Source: Acheta domesticus (Eukaryota; Arthropoda; Insecta; Orthoptera; Gryllidae). From it: a DNA stretch of 64,000 nucleotides. The notes beneath the pieces were generated by a model. It ran no database searches. It was not told the origin of the DNA and saw only the letters and a list, made by a program, of their open reading frames with translations. The DNA lies in the NCBI GenBank assembly GCA_031308135.1, contig JAHLJT010009436.1:219123286-219187285 (forward strand). Direction: 5' to 3'. Position numbers and translations under genes: made by a program. Positions 34,601 through 45,569 of this stretch are shown here, in pieces. How positions within the stretch are numbered: the stretch's first letter is position 1; each line of letters starts with the position of its first letter.

Positions 34601-34629
34601 GTGAGCCAAAGCTTATGGGTTTGGAAGAC

Positions 34630-35145
34630 GTGGTAAAAGACGGCGAGATGGCAGAAGTCGTGGTAAAAGAGTGCGAGTGGGGAGAATAGGTAGTCGTGGT
34701 AAAAGAGTACAAGTAGGCAGAATCGGAAGACTAGTGAAATAGTGCGAGTGGGCAGAATCGGGAGATGTAGTGAAAGAGGGCGAGTGGGCATAATAGAAAG
34801 ACGTAGTGAAAGAGTGTGAGTGGACAGAATCGGTAGTCGTGGTACAAGAGTGCGAGTGGGCAGAACATGTGGTCGTAAAAGAGAGCAGGTGGGCAGAATC
34901 GGTAGCCGTGGTACAAGAGTGCGAGTGGGCAGAACATGTGGTCGTAAAAGAGAGCAGGTGGGCAGAATCGGTAGCCGTGGTACAAGAGTGCGAGTGGGCA
35001 GAACATGTGGTCGTAAAAGAGAGCGGGTGGGCAGAATCGGAAGTCGTGGTACAAGAGTGCGAGTGGGCAGAACATGTGGTCGTAAAAGAGAGCGGGTGGG
35101 CAGCATCGGTAGTCGTGGTACAAGAGTGCGAGTGGGCAAAGTTTT
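34630..35145 (+). repeat. 69-bp minisatellite with ~34-bp subunits
   Basis: From about 34825 the period is exactly 69 bp: the CAGAATC landmark falls at 34894, 34963 and 35032, with CAGCATC at 35101. Each unit has two related halves, GTGGTACAAGAGTGCGAGTG and GTGGTCGTAAAAGAGAGCAG. Upstream (34630-34825) only single, diverged ~33-35-bp half-units occur, suggesting the dimer arose from the monomer and then amplified. Since 69 is divisible by three, frames stay open on both strands (up to 293 codons, 23-residue periodicity). I do not regard them as genes. Confidence 0.92.
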
Positions 35146-35854
35146 GAGACGAGGGGAAGGTGGCAGGGGCAATGGCACGCGACAAATGGGGCACACGGAG
35201 CCGGACGATGCGAAAGGACGAGCGCAGAATAGGGCGGAGGGGAATGGGGAGGGGCCACTGTGTACATTTCATTTCAGCGGCGATCGCTCCGCAGCGCAAT
35301 TCCAGGCCGCGCGGCGGCAGCGGCGGAATAACACGCAACGCACACGCAATTAAATTGCAAAATGATATGACCCAAAACCTCCCGCGAGTCTGCGAGACCC
35401 CGCAAAAACGATGATTATTACCGATTGGGCAGAATTTATGTAATCTGGTCTCGTAAAGTCTATCGATGTTTTCGCAATATTCCGTTGGTCTCATTTTTGC
35501 GACCGAAGGGTTTCAGTCGGATTGCTCATTACAGTGTTGAGGTAAAAAGATTACGGGGCAAAGGCGAAAAGGTAAATTTAAGAGCTGTGAACAATAAAGA
35601 CAGTTCACATAAACAAAAGCGAGAATCTTTGCTTCCTCAAAAAGGATTATCACATTACAGTGGGGACGTTTTATTTTGAAAGAAGTATTCATTTGCATTT
35701 GAAGTAACACTTATTGTTATGTCAAGAAATCCTGCCAAGTTTCGAATAGTCTCCCGCTTTGAAAACATTGTTTCTTCTGAGAGCTTAGTAAATTTACAAA
35801 CGCTTTATGTGATATAATACCGTAAGATAGTAGACCGAGGTACCCGGAAGTATC
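35146..35854. other. No gene seen; GC-richer patch at 35150-35340
   Basis: A moderately CpG-rich patch (GCCGCGCGGCGGCAGCGG) follows the minisatellite, then AT-rich sequence. No exon is recognised. Confidence 0.35.
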
Positions 35855-36590
35855 TTAGATCCCGCGCCGACCTACACCTCGGCGTGCGGAGGTTTTTCAT
35901 CCAGGTATCTCCTCCTGCGGGACACCGCCCGAGCCACGACAAACTCTAAGCCCCTGGCATCTGTGGTAGAGTAGTGCAAGAAAGTGTGTGTGTGAATGAG
36001 TGTGTGTGTGAGTGTGTGTGTGTGTGAGTGAGTGTGGGTGTATGTGTGTGAGTGAGTGTGTGTGTGTGTGTGTGAGTGTGTGTGTGTGTGAGTGTGTGTG
36101 TGTGTGAGTGTGTGTGTGAGTGTGTGTGAGTGAGTGTGGGTGTATGAGTGTGTGCCAGTGTGGGTGTATGAGTGTGTGCCAGTGTGTGTGTGTGAGTGTG
36201 TGTGTGTGTGTGTATGAGTGTGTGCTAGTGTGTGTGTGTGTGTGAGTGTGTGTGTGTGAGTGTGTGTGTGTGAGTGAGTGTGTACGTGAGTGTGACTGTG
36301 TGTGTGTATGAGTGTGTGCGAGTGTGTGTGAGTGTGTGTGTGAGTGTGTGTGTGCGAGTGTGTGAGTGTGTGTGTGAGTGAGTGTGTGTGTGAGTGTGTG
36401 TATGAGTGTGTGTGTGTGTGTGTCTGTGTGTGTGTGTCGGTGTGTGTGTGTGTGTGTGTGTGAGTGTGTGTGTGTAAGAGGTAAGGATAGGACAGGAAAG
36501 CGTAAGACAAAAATCCTGCCGCCGTCGGAAATTCGCGGTCTGAGACATTGCAATCACATCAGTGGATGCTCTGAGCCATTTCAGCCGGTT
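35855..36590 (-). mobile_element. tRNA-derived SINE (family 1) with expanded CA tract
   Basis: The minus-strand head lies near 36590 (GAAATGGCTCAGAGCATCC). CCGACGGCGGCAGGATTTT and TAGGTCGGCGCGGGATC near 35855-35885 are shared with the 6.4-kb copy. The central core of the family is missing or replaced, and the short ACACACAC tract of other copies has become a ~490-bp simple repeat. Minus-strand frames of 110-218 codons rich in His and Thr come from the repeat. Confidence 0.75.
35983..36477. repeat. (GT)n/(GTGTGA)n expanded microsatellite
   Basis: About 490 bp of GTGTGTGT interrupted by GTGTGAGT, GTATGAGT and GTGCCAGT variants. Short higher-order duplications occur, e.g. GTGGGTGTATGAGTGTGTGC twice near 36136-36180. 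It lies entirely inside the SINE. Confidence 0.95.
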
Positions 36591-37818
36591 CTTAGTTCTT
36601 GAAGTGGAAGGAGTTTTAAATGTGAGGGTTTTTTTATTGAGAGAAAAGAAAAACTATTGATGAATCATTTCAAAACATTTGATGACTACTGTTTAGTTAT
36701 TCTAATTAAAATAAAAATTATTGGAAGATGCACCTTCATAGAAAATAGATAAAGTTTTTCTAAAAATATAATATTCATTAATACATTGGCGTATGTGAGA
36801 TGGGTTACGTCCTGACTCTTAGCTTGGTTCTAATGGCAAAATTTCAAAATACTGGTATAAATGATAATTGCACCATTTCGAAAAATTGCCTCCGAAGAAG
36901 GAAGGAAGTGAACTGTATTACATTTTGTATGTTTAGAAATTACTCTAAAAATTGAGTGTCACCAGGAATTTCACAGGAAAATCAATGAACAATAAACAAG
37001 TGTGCAGTGTAGTGAAAAAGCAAAAGTGCGCAGATGTAGTGAAAACAAATGCTCTACAAAAAATTGAAAAATGCACAGGTATTTATAATATTCGATACAT
37101 TGATGTACAAAAGAAAAAAAAATCACACGGTTGAAAGTACGATACACAATAGACAATATTTCATAAAGCACAAAAATGTGTAATATTGTGCCATATAAAA
37201 AAGGTTTATTGAGGACTTAGTAGCAACGACATTTTAAATTTTTTGCTGACTTGTACTTGATAGGTTATTACTAATATTACATGCTTGTTCTACTTAAAAC
37301 TGCTACAGAAATGTTCTTATGAATTCTCTAATTATATAAATAACTTGGCTAATTTTATGAAGACTAGAAATACATTTAAAGCTATTTTCTATCGGAAACA
37401 TTAATTCACTTACCATATTATTGAGAGAAAACTACGGTTCCTTCTAGTTTTACATTAAATAGAACAAAACAAAATGAGGTGAAATATTCCTTTGTTTGGT
37501 AATTGGACGATTTCAGACAAGATGAAAGACGCATCTGTGTAACGTTGAGGTTCTACGAAAATTTCGCAACTGCTTCCGAATTTGCTCGAGTTATTGCGTT
37601 TCGCCGGTACGATCTCCGTGCAAGGCACGGCGTGCTCGCCGTGTGTTGCCATGCGAGGGTAGGGGCGCCCACTCCGGGAGGGAGCGCTCTCGCCCGCTGC
37701 GTTATCCCGCCTCTCGCGCCGCATTAGAAGACCATCCCTTATTAGTCTGATTACTGAGGGGATAATGTGGATCGAATCTGCCATTGTGTGAGCAGCAACA
37801 GCAGCACGGTGCGAGGAA

Positions 37819-37820
<2 letters not shown>
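36591..37820. other. No gene seen
   Basis: AT-rich to 37500, then a GC-richer patch at 37600-37730. Frames of 60-109 codons have no recognisable domain. Confidence 0.4.

Positions 37821-37821
<1 letters not shown>

Positions 37822-37851
<30 letters not shown>
37822..37851. repeat. (GA)n microsatellite
   Basis: About 29 bp of uninterrupted GA repeats. Confidence 0.97.
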
Positions 37852-37854
<3 letters not shown>

Positions 37855-37959
37855 TGAAAAGAGGCGAAGCGCCCGGAGATGCAATGAGAGGGTGGATGGA
37901 AAGGCGGTAAGGCGGTGAGGGTATAGAAATAAAGAAGCTCGCCAAGATGACGTGACGAA

Positions 37960-38560
37960 GCGTTATGGGAGGGGCGCGGCGGGGAGGACAGGAACCGTTA
38001 GATTCGGGACGGGGTGGGGGTGGAGATGGCAGACGATGGCAGGATGGGAAGCGGTGGGGAAGAACGTAACGGGTTGGGAGGATGTGGGAACGAGGTGTGG
38101 CGTGGAGGAGTGGGGTATGGCGTGGTGAGGCGCGGTATGGAGGGATGGGTAGGGATGTGTCGGGGTGTGAAAAGGTGGGGAGCACCGGAGCAATAAGATT
38201 TGGGAGGGGACGGGGAGGATGCGGGGGACGATGTGAGGCGGGGTGAAACGGGACGAGGTGGTGTTGGATGGGACGATACACGGCAGGATGGCTCAGGATG
38301 GGAAGCAATGGGAAGGCGTGCAACAGGATGGGAGGATGTGGGGACGAGGTGAGGCAGAGAGGAGCGGGTGTCGCGTGGTGAGGCGCGGTGTGGCGGGGTG
38401 GGGAAGGTGGGGGGGGGCCGGAGCAGTAAGGTTTGACATGGGATAGGGTTGGATGAGGCGAAACACGGCTGGATGTCTCAGGGTGGGAAGCGATGAGAAG
38501 GATTGCAACGAGGGGGGGATGGGAGCGGGGATGAGACAGGGTGGATTGGGGTGTGGAAGC
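37960..38560 (+). repeat. Degenerate G-rich minisatellite, ~200-260 bp units
   Basis: The landmark GGATGGGAAGC recurs near 38042 and 38297, with GGGTGGGAAGC near 38481. Shared inner pieces include GATGTGGG(A/G)ACGAGGTG and GTGGTGAGGCGCGGT. About three diverged units can be seen. Frames on both strands (up to 190 codons) are compositional. Confidence 0.7.
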
Positions 38561-38699
38561 TTGAGGGAAGGGCAGTGGTGGTGGAACAGGACAGTACTGG
38601 AATGGGGGAGGCGGATTTGAACGGGGACGGTCGACAGTTACGTTCTGTGAGAGGGGTGGCCGGAAGATTTAAAAATGGAAAAGTGATGCTTTTCGTGAA

Positions 38700-41310
38700 A
38701 AGTGATGTCAATGAGTGAAATGCCAACGAGAGGAGGAGGGAATATCTATGTGATGATTTTATATTGGACAAGGACACAGGTATTAGGGGGAAAGGGAGGG
38801 ATGGATGATCCAAGAGCAAGTGAATAGACTCTGGCACTCCATGGCTTTGACCTGCGGACAGGCGGCGCATGTTGTATGCCGATTCTAGAACGTTTGACCG
38901 TGCACGTAGCAACATTGTCCATAGTTTTCCGAATAAATGAAAACACATAAAACCAAATTATCGTAACGCTATTGCAAAACTATATTGTATGAACTCCTTT
39001 TACAACTGTTGGGTTTTATGCCATTTACTAGCTGGTAAAACGGGGTCTACAATATTTGCTAGCGTTTACGCTATCGAGATGTAAGATTTGAAAAGAGTGA
39101 TTACTAGAAGACTTGAGGATTTTGAATTGCAGATCAAATTAATGAGATATGTGACAAATTTGAAGCTATTATAAATGATATGCAATGTAAGATTGTTGTA
39201 GAAAAGCACCTCAGGATATTTAAAGACAATCATATTACTTGTATATTTTAAAACACGAATGTTTTTGTTCTTATCAAGCACACTGAAAACTATGTTTCTC
39301 GACACATTATGACCACATCATCAAGTATTCTGAATTTTACCAAACAAAAGTGTAAAAACCAAATTCTGCTCTAAATGAAATCAAAATTATAATTAAATAC
39401 AAAAAAGACACCTTAAACAGAGAGTAAAAGAACCCGAGTATAACATTTAAGTTTGCAAATCAAAAAGATATTCGATTTCCCGCCATAGGCTTAATACTTT
39501 ACATAATTTCGATTTCCAAAGACCTTGCATTTTGGAAATAGAATCTAAAAGATACCCTCGATTGTTTTCCGAGACCTTAAACATAAATATTCATCAGATT
39601 GTCAATTCGAATATTGGACTGAGTATTTTGACCAATCCTTATGATAATGTGTTGTCCACAAAATTTAATAAATTACGCTTTATGGAATAATGAAAGGGTT
39701 GTCCTATGAAGCCTGTCTTTTTCTTTCTACGGTGGTTTTTCCCTTGCTCATGTTCGAATTAATTCCCGCCTTCCCCAATTTCTGTTCTTTTTTACCCTCT
39801 CTCCTCTAACCTCTCACTTGCTCATTTTTTTACTCAAAGGTCCTTCACTTGGCGTTCTGATTTCGACGGTGGTAGTCGAACATAGACTAGGCTTGTTTGG
39901 AATCCATTCCGTAGTTTTACTCGATTATTTTACTTGACTATAGTTTCCAGTTTGTGACTTTTTAATGTGGGTGTTTTTTCCTTTCTTTCTCTCAAGTGAG
40001 ACTTGTGTTTCAACTTTATGTATTTATATACCATTCGTATTTTTATTGTTTCCATACATTAATTGTTTTTAAATTTTGTATTTGAATTTTAATTTATAAT
40101 TCTAATTTAAATATTATTTAAAACCGACTTTGGTTTTTCAATTTTACTTCATCCTTCAATTTTCAGATTTCAAATTTTATAAGTAAATAAACAGATTTAA
40201 TTGTTATTTCTATTTGAATTCAGATCATATGAAGATGTGGACATATTGTGACGTAAACATTATTCCGTGTGTTTGATGAGAATGAAATATTTATGTTTTA
40301 AAATATACGGGTGGTTGATTGTCTTTAAATAACTTGGGGATACCACTTTCCCACAAAAACATATTGTATAAATAATCTTAGTTTGGTTTATAATTAAAAA
40401 TAAAGTGAGATTACGAAATAACAAAATATCAGGCAATCATATTCGGGAACCCTGCATATAATCTATTTCGCTTTTGTATTCAAGAAGTGCAGAGTTGCAT
40501 TAGAAGTATCGAAGTATCAAGAGATGCACGTAAGGAAAATACTGCTATATTAGAAAACTTTAACTGAAGTACAATTTCAGATCCACAAATTTCTTCACCG
40601 TTTACAAAATCGTTAAATATGTCAGATATAATTTTGAGTGAGACTAAAAACACACATTATTATATTGAAGGTAACCGAATGGAAAAAATATCCTACATTA
40701 CGATGTAACCTTAGATAAATATCATGCTCATGTTTTCATGAATATTCCACTCCATTGCGTACTTTTACATATTCAATATTCAAGGCAATATTAATACCAT
40801 TTGGTAATTTTTGAAATATAATTTAATTTGCAATTCGAATTAATTGGTGTTTGAATTAATACAGAGATTCATTACAACAATCTGTAATTCGATAATAAAA
40901 TGTTAAGTTGCATGGTGTTGATACTATAGGGAAAGAAGTGCTATAAAACGTTTTGAACATACAAGAACAAATATCTTATATATCCGATTATCATGTAATT
41001 CTTCTCCGGAGCACGGGGGCCTTAGTTTCGGCTCCGTTGAATGCGCGTATTTTTCTTGATAATCCAATTTTCTCGACAAATTGGGACCAATATAGTTTCA
41101 GTGGTGATTAAATATCAAAGATAAACGATTTGGTGAATAGCATTATTTACAAATAATTCAAAATTATTCACTTTAGCCAAACCAATAACTTCAAATATTG
41201 TTAATGTAATAATTCAGAATAAGATGAATAATGGTTGACATAACCAAGACTCCGCTTTTTACGCATATATTCTTTAATCTAGATAATTGGTGTAATAATC
41301 TCGGGGTGAT
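38700..41310. other. AT-rich region without recognisable gene
   Basis: Nothing I can name: almost no long frames and no clear repeats. A pyrimidine-rich patch lies at 39710-39850. Confidence 0.45.
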
Positions 41311-41319
41311 AGATGAGCG

Positions 41320-41700
41320 TGATTCCCCGCAGGCAAGGGGCTAACCGTAACTGCCGAGGCCCTGTCGAGGGGAGCCGCAGCAGATTACCCTCGCGTCGAT
41401 ATTCCCCATTCCCTGCCAACGGGGCCTTTTATGGCGGGCGCCGAAATCGAATCGGAGTCTGGAGGAGTTGGCTGAGTGGTTTGTTTCCATTGCGAGCGCC
41501 GGGAGTTCGCCGAACTCCGCGCTGGGCGAGAGCGAAGAGCGTCCGCGAAATTGCTCCCGAGCAATCTCAGTTCGACTCCGCCCCGTTCTCCGCTCCGCGC
41601 CGAATAACGGCGGAAGGCCGGGCGCGCTGCCCCGCGAACCGCGCGGCCTCCAGCCACTCGCTCACTGGCGGATCCACGGGGGGCTGGGCCTACAGTTTTC
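41320..41700. other. CpG-rich island
   Basis: CpG-rich with overlapping frames on both strands (113-169 codons). GGCGGATCCACGGGGGGCTG near 41669-41688 resembles repeat-edge motifs seen elsewhere (42410, 3760), so part may be repeat-derived. Confidence 0.4.
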
Positions 41701-42235
41701 GTTTGTTTCCTTATTTTCTTCGGCAAAATTGATTCAAATACTTATTTATACGAGGAAAACCCGGCGGACGTTGTTCTGCCCTTCATCTCCCTTTTTCCCC
41801 CCCAATCGCCGTTTTTCACTGTCTCTCCCTCCCTCCCTCACCCTGTCCCTGTCTGTCTCTGTATGCATCTTGTCTCTGCCGCTCCATGTCCCTCTCATTC
41901 ACATTTACTTGCAGATTCTGCACGTCTCTGAGCAGGGTGATGTAATATCGGGAAGCGCCGGACCAGCAAACATGTAATAGGCTATTCAGGAAGAGTTCAT
42001 TCTGTAGATTACCGTGTGAGAAAAATTTCTTTGGGGCCGGAAGCCTCAAAATTTTAGTTTTTAAGGCCCTAGAACGCCTCATTTAGGAGTTATTTAACGA
42101 TGTAGATTCAAAACGCTGCCGAGTGTGTTGCAGGTTGCATTTGACGTGAATATGTAGTGGATATGTAGTGAATAGCGCCATGTAGTGGGATTACAACTGA
42201 ATTAATATTATATAGATATATTAGATATGTATAAC
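41701..42235. other. No gene seen
   Basis: CT-rich stretch (CTGTCTCTCCCTCCCTCCCT) then non-coding sequence. Confidence 0.4.
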
Positions 42236-42236
42236 T

Positions 42237-42267
<31 letters not shown>
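42236..42267. repeat. (TA)n microsatellite
   Basis: About 25 bp of uninterrupted TA followed by TGTATATTAG. Confidence 0.9.
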
Positions 42268-42659
42268 TAGAATTGTGTAATTGTTTCAGAATAAAAATTA
42301 GTATTGTTTAAAAATAGTATCATATATACACTACAAAAATAATATACAATGTAAAAAATATATTTATTACTTAACAAAAATCCATGATAGTCCTCCTCAA
42401 AATGATCGGCTGGATCCGCCCTACACTCGCTGGTGATGAAACCACGGCGCTGGTGAGTAGCCAACTCAGTGGGGCAACCAGGACTTTTCTATGCGGAGGG
42501 CTATAAATTTAGTGCCCAGCCGACCTTGTTTTCTTATTTAGAATTTTTCATTTATACTCAACTGAAAATTTATTTTTTATTAATAAATTTTTGACTTAAA
42601 GTCGCTTTTTAGCAACTAAAGTAATGCAGCGATCACGTAATTAACGTTGATTTTGCAAC

Positions 42660-42800
42660 TTTGGGGTAAAGGAAGCAGAACACGCATACCCGCATACGAA
42701 CACGCACAAACACCCAAGGCCTCGGCCGGTATTCGAACCCCCGACCCTTCAAGCACAAGGCAGCTTCGGCCCTTCAGGTAATCCGCTCGGCAATTCAGGT
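42660..42800 (-). mobile_element. tRNA-derived SINE fragment (family 3)
   Basis: On the minus strand, TTGCCGAGCGGATTACCTGA contains an A-box-like TGCCGAGCGGA, and GGGGGTTCGAATACC contains a B box. TGGGTGTTTGTGCGTGTTCG follows. The spacing fits a tRNA-like promoter, but acceptor-stem pairing and a proper anticodon arm are not evident, so I call a SINE head rather than a functional tRNA gene. Confidence 0.55.
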
Positions 42801-43619
42801 CAGCAAATTTTATTATTATATTTTTCACGCCGGCAAACTTTATGGTTATATATGATACATTTAATGTTGAATTAATTTCATTACTACAGAAAAATAATTA
42901 ATTCTCTATTTCTATAAGTCACTGGATTCAGGAGGGAGGGGATCTTAAGCCTCAAGAGCCTCTCTCCCTCGGCGCGTTCCCGCGCTATCTATTTTATTTT
43001 GCAAAATTGACTTAGTCCACAAAATCATCTGACCAAGGATTTTTTCACTACTAAGGGATTTTTTGATGAGTAAAAAATTTAAATTCTATCTAAATTTTTA
43101 TCGTAATCGAGACAAATAATTGAATGTGGTGTAGTGTAGAGGAATGCGAATGAATTCCGTGAATTTATGCTTGTATAATTTCCTTTGTCGTTACTTATGT
43201 AAAGAAAAATTATGAAATACTTTTTACTGCCGCTGTACATTTAATTAATAGAAAATGTACACCGAATCTCGTTGGTTATTATGGACTGAATCCAATACTG
43301 ACGGCCAAAATTTAAAATTTAATGAGATTATGGCACATAATAATTTGAAATATCAGTTGCCATTCTGTGCTTTATTCTCACACCTTTTTGTTAATGCATA
43401 AATAAACACAAAATAAAACAAATAAAGGGCAGTAAAACATAATACTATCAAATAAACATTGCTAAGTTTTAATGTACGTGAAATGGAACAGAAAATATCT
43501 AAACAAACAAATGAAAAGTTACTCTCATCGAAGTTTTTTTGAAAGGAGTCTGAATTTTACGCTTGGTTTAACACCGCTGCGTTTAATGCTCGTAACAAGC
43601 AGAGAATGAAACAAGCGAG
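42801..43619. other. No gene seen
   Basis: AT-rich, short frames only. Confidence 0.4.
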
Positions 43620-43930
43620 GAAATTGATGCCATCCGCCGTCGATAGAACGTGGCTTGACGCGCGGGGGCGGGGCGCCTTCAGATAGCCCGTGCGCGGCGC
43701 GTATCTTCAGATAAGAGTTCATGAATCGCGCTTTATGAGGGCGCTTATGGCTCCTTCGGGTTCTTCAGGCAGCGTCGGGCGGTCGTAAAGGGCGAGTTAT
43801 GGCGCGTTTTGGTCGCGTGCATTGTTTCGTTACTTCGCCCGTCGTCGCAACGCGCGCATACTGCGGCCGGGCAGCGGGGAAGTGTTCGCGCACGCCGCTC
43901 TTCAAAAGGGGGCGGAAGTGCACCAGAGGC
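43620..43930. other. CpG-rich island
   Basis: CG-dense (GACGCGCGGGGGCGGGGCGC). Overlapping frames on both strands are compositional. No gene is supported. Confidence 0.4.
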
Positions 43931-44299
43931 TCTGAGTTGCGCTAAAAGAGAGTTGATTGGTTCACTGTTTGACATTACGCGAAGTGCAAAATTGTAAATA
44001 ACGGTTTCATTTATTGCGTTTGCATGGTGAATAGCAATGCGGAGCACATTGAAGCGGGAGGAAAGCGGGTTATTGCGTTGTTGTGTAAATGTGTTCTGCA
44101 GTAGTGATGAACGTTGTAGAGTCTATTCTTTTGCTAATATTATATACTACGTATTCATCTACGCAATATGAACGTTAAGCTGATGTGCATAAAGAATTAA
44201 ATATCCTATTATAGTAACTATATTTTTTTAACGTTTATATATAGATGTATTTCCCGAGAGTTACGAAAGAGAAAATTCTGTCTTGCCTTTTAGATCTAA

Positions 44300-44300
44300 A

Positions 44301-44338
<38 letters not shown>

Positions 44339-44390
44339 AGGGAGAGAGAAAGCGAGAGAGAGAAAGGGAGAGAGAGAAAGAGAGAGATGG
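44300..44390. repeat. (GT)n(GA)n microsatellite
   Basis: GTGTGTGTGTGTG passes directly into a GAGAGA run that becomes impure (GAAAGGGAGAGAGA). Arg/Glu-rich frames here are artefacts. Confidence 0.95.
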
Positions 44391-44742
44391 AGGGAGAGAC
44401 ATCAGCGCGCAGTGTGCTCTCAATTTTCTTTTACATTGTATCTCGTTTCTGGAAATACGTTTTATTAATGTAATTCGAAGTTAAACCCTATTTTTTTACG
44501 TTTAACGTTATGAAAAAAAATGTTTCCCAAAAATTCAAATTCAGTTCCATCTGGCCAGACGACAGTGCCACCAGTTTTATTTTTATCATTATTAATCATC
44601 TTTTACAAATAATGTGATGAACCGACGCTCAAACACAAAAAGGGGGGGGAGATAGGCACCGTCACACCGAAGTGTGTCGGTATTCAGATGACAGGTGTGC
44701 CCGTTATATTTGTATGTGAATGGGCGCCAAACGAACACTTAC

Positions 44743-44912
44743 CTGACATCCGCCACCAGCTTATGAGCACCTCAGGGGTGAGCACACTTGTTTCAATGAG
44801 GGCAGGCACAGGGTTTGGCAGAAACAAGCTTTTTCGAATTTCCTTCAATGTGTTGTTCGCTTGAAGGGCGAAAACACGTTTATTATTGCTTTGGCTTACA
44901 TATGATCTTCTT
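44743..44912 (-). CDS. Candidate exon 2 of unrecognised minus-strand gene
   Basis: On the minus strand this 170-nt stretch reads without stop as RVFALQANNTLKEIRKSLFL, then PNPVPALIETSVLTPEVLIS and WWRMS. It ends in an excellent donor, CAG/GTAAGTG (intron from 44742). A possible acceptor AG ends at 44913. Starting at 44912 supplies exactly the one base needed to complete the split Arg codon left by candidate exon 1, so the phase agrees. The pyrimidine tract before the acceptor is weak. The composition is balanced rather than low-complexity. I recognise no family. It is too short for the six-frame listing and rests on splice logic alone. Confidence 0.4.
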
Positions 44913-45038
44913 CTGGTTTCTTAAACTAATTCTTTAAAATTGACTTTAGCTCGACACTTGCTCAAATTTCTAATTGTTCCTTTAAACTGTCTTTAACATG
45001 ACAATTATTGCTGATATATGTAAGTGGTAGATTCATAC

Positions 45039-45334
45039 CTCGAGTCGATGAATTGCACACCTGTTCCGACGGGCGCATTCACAGGGTTGCAGATCACGTA
45101 ACCAGAAATTCGCCTCGTGCCGACAGGAAGTTGTAGAGATGAACCGCGTACGTTGAATAGCGGGTGGAAGCCGTCAAACGCCACTTTCCCCGTATTCATG
45201 CAGCCACGATAGCTCGGCTGATTAATTAAATGCTGGTCCGCCGAATGGAATAAATTCCACAGAATTGTGTTCGGACGGCCAGTGCTGAGTCGGTCGATCA
45301 ACTTTAGCAGTCGTCGTCGGCCACTCCTCGACAT
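45039..45334 (-). CDS. Candidate exon 1 of unrecognised minus-strand gene
   Basis: ATG at 45334 (GCTCATGTCGAGG-like context read on the minus strand as AAACTCATGTCG) opens a frame of about 98 codons: basic start MSRSGRRRLLKLIDRL, later RRISGYVICNPVNAPVG and VQFIDSR. It reaches a good donor TCGAG/GTATGAAT at 45038, in phase 2. Unspliced, the frame would continue only 11 residues to a stop. A TATAAATA lies just 5' of the ATG, too close to be this transcript's TATA box unless the leader is very short. With exon 2 it would make about 155 residues. No domain is recognised. The gene, if real, lies directly beside the foldback element. Alternative: a chance frame or part of an unknown mobile element. 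Confidence 0.4.
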
Positions 45335-45560
45335 GAGTTTATTTATACGTTAAGACTTTAAAATGCTTTCTCGAAACGTTTTTACTCTCTCAAGTTTTGA
45401 TTCTATCTGCCCAAGTTTCTCTTCTCTCGCCAGCCTCTGTCACGTATCCCTACTCTTCCTTACATGGCTGTCTTGCCCTATCACGTGATTGCAATTTCTA
45501 ATGTTACTGGCCGAAATTTTGTGTTCTGGAAGATTCTACTCAAGTCGGAAGCTAATAGGG

Positions 45561-45569
45561 CACTTATTA
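45561..45569 (+). repeat. 9-bp target-site duplication, left of foldback element
   Basis: CACTTATTA here and again, perfectly, at 51333-51341, immediately outside the two ends of the inverted-repeat element. Confidence 0.92.

Noticed and set aside
34315..35494. Frames of 113-293 codons on both strands
   Set aside because: Products of the 69-bp minisatellite (divisible by three) and purine-rich flanks.
35872..36557. His/Thr-rich minus-strand frames up to 218 codons
   Set aside because: Translation of the GT/CA expansion inside a SINE.
42660..42800. Functional tRNA gene on the minus strand
   Set aside because: A- and B-box-like motifs are present but acceptor stem and anticodon arm cannot be folded convincingly; SINE-like sequence continues downstream.
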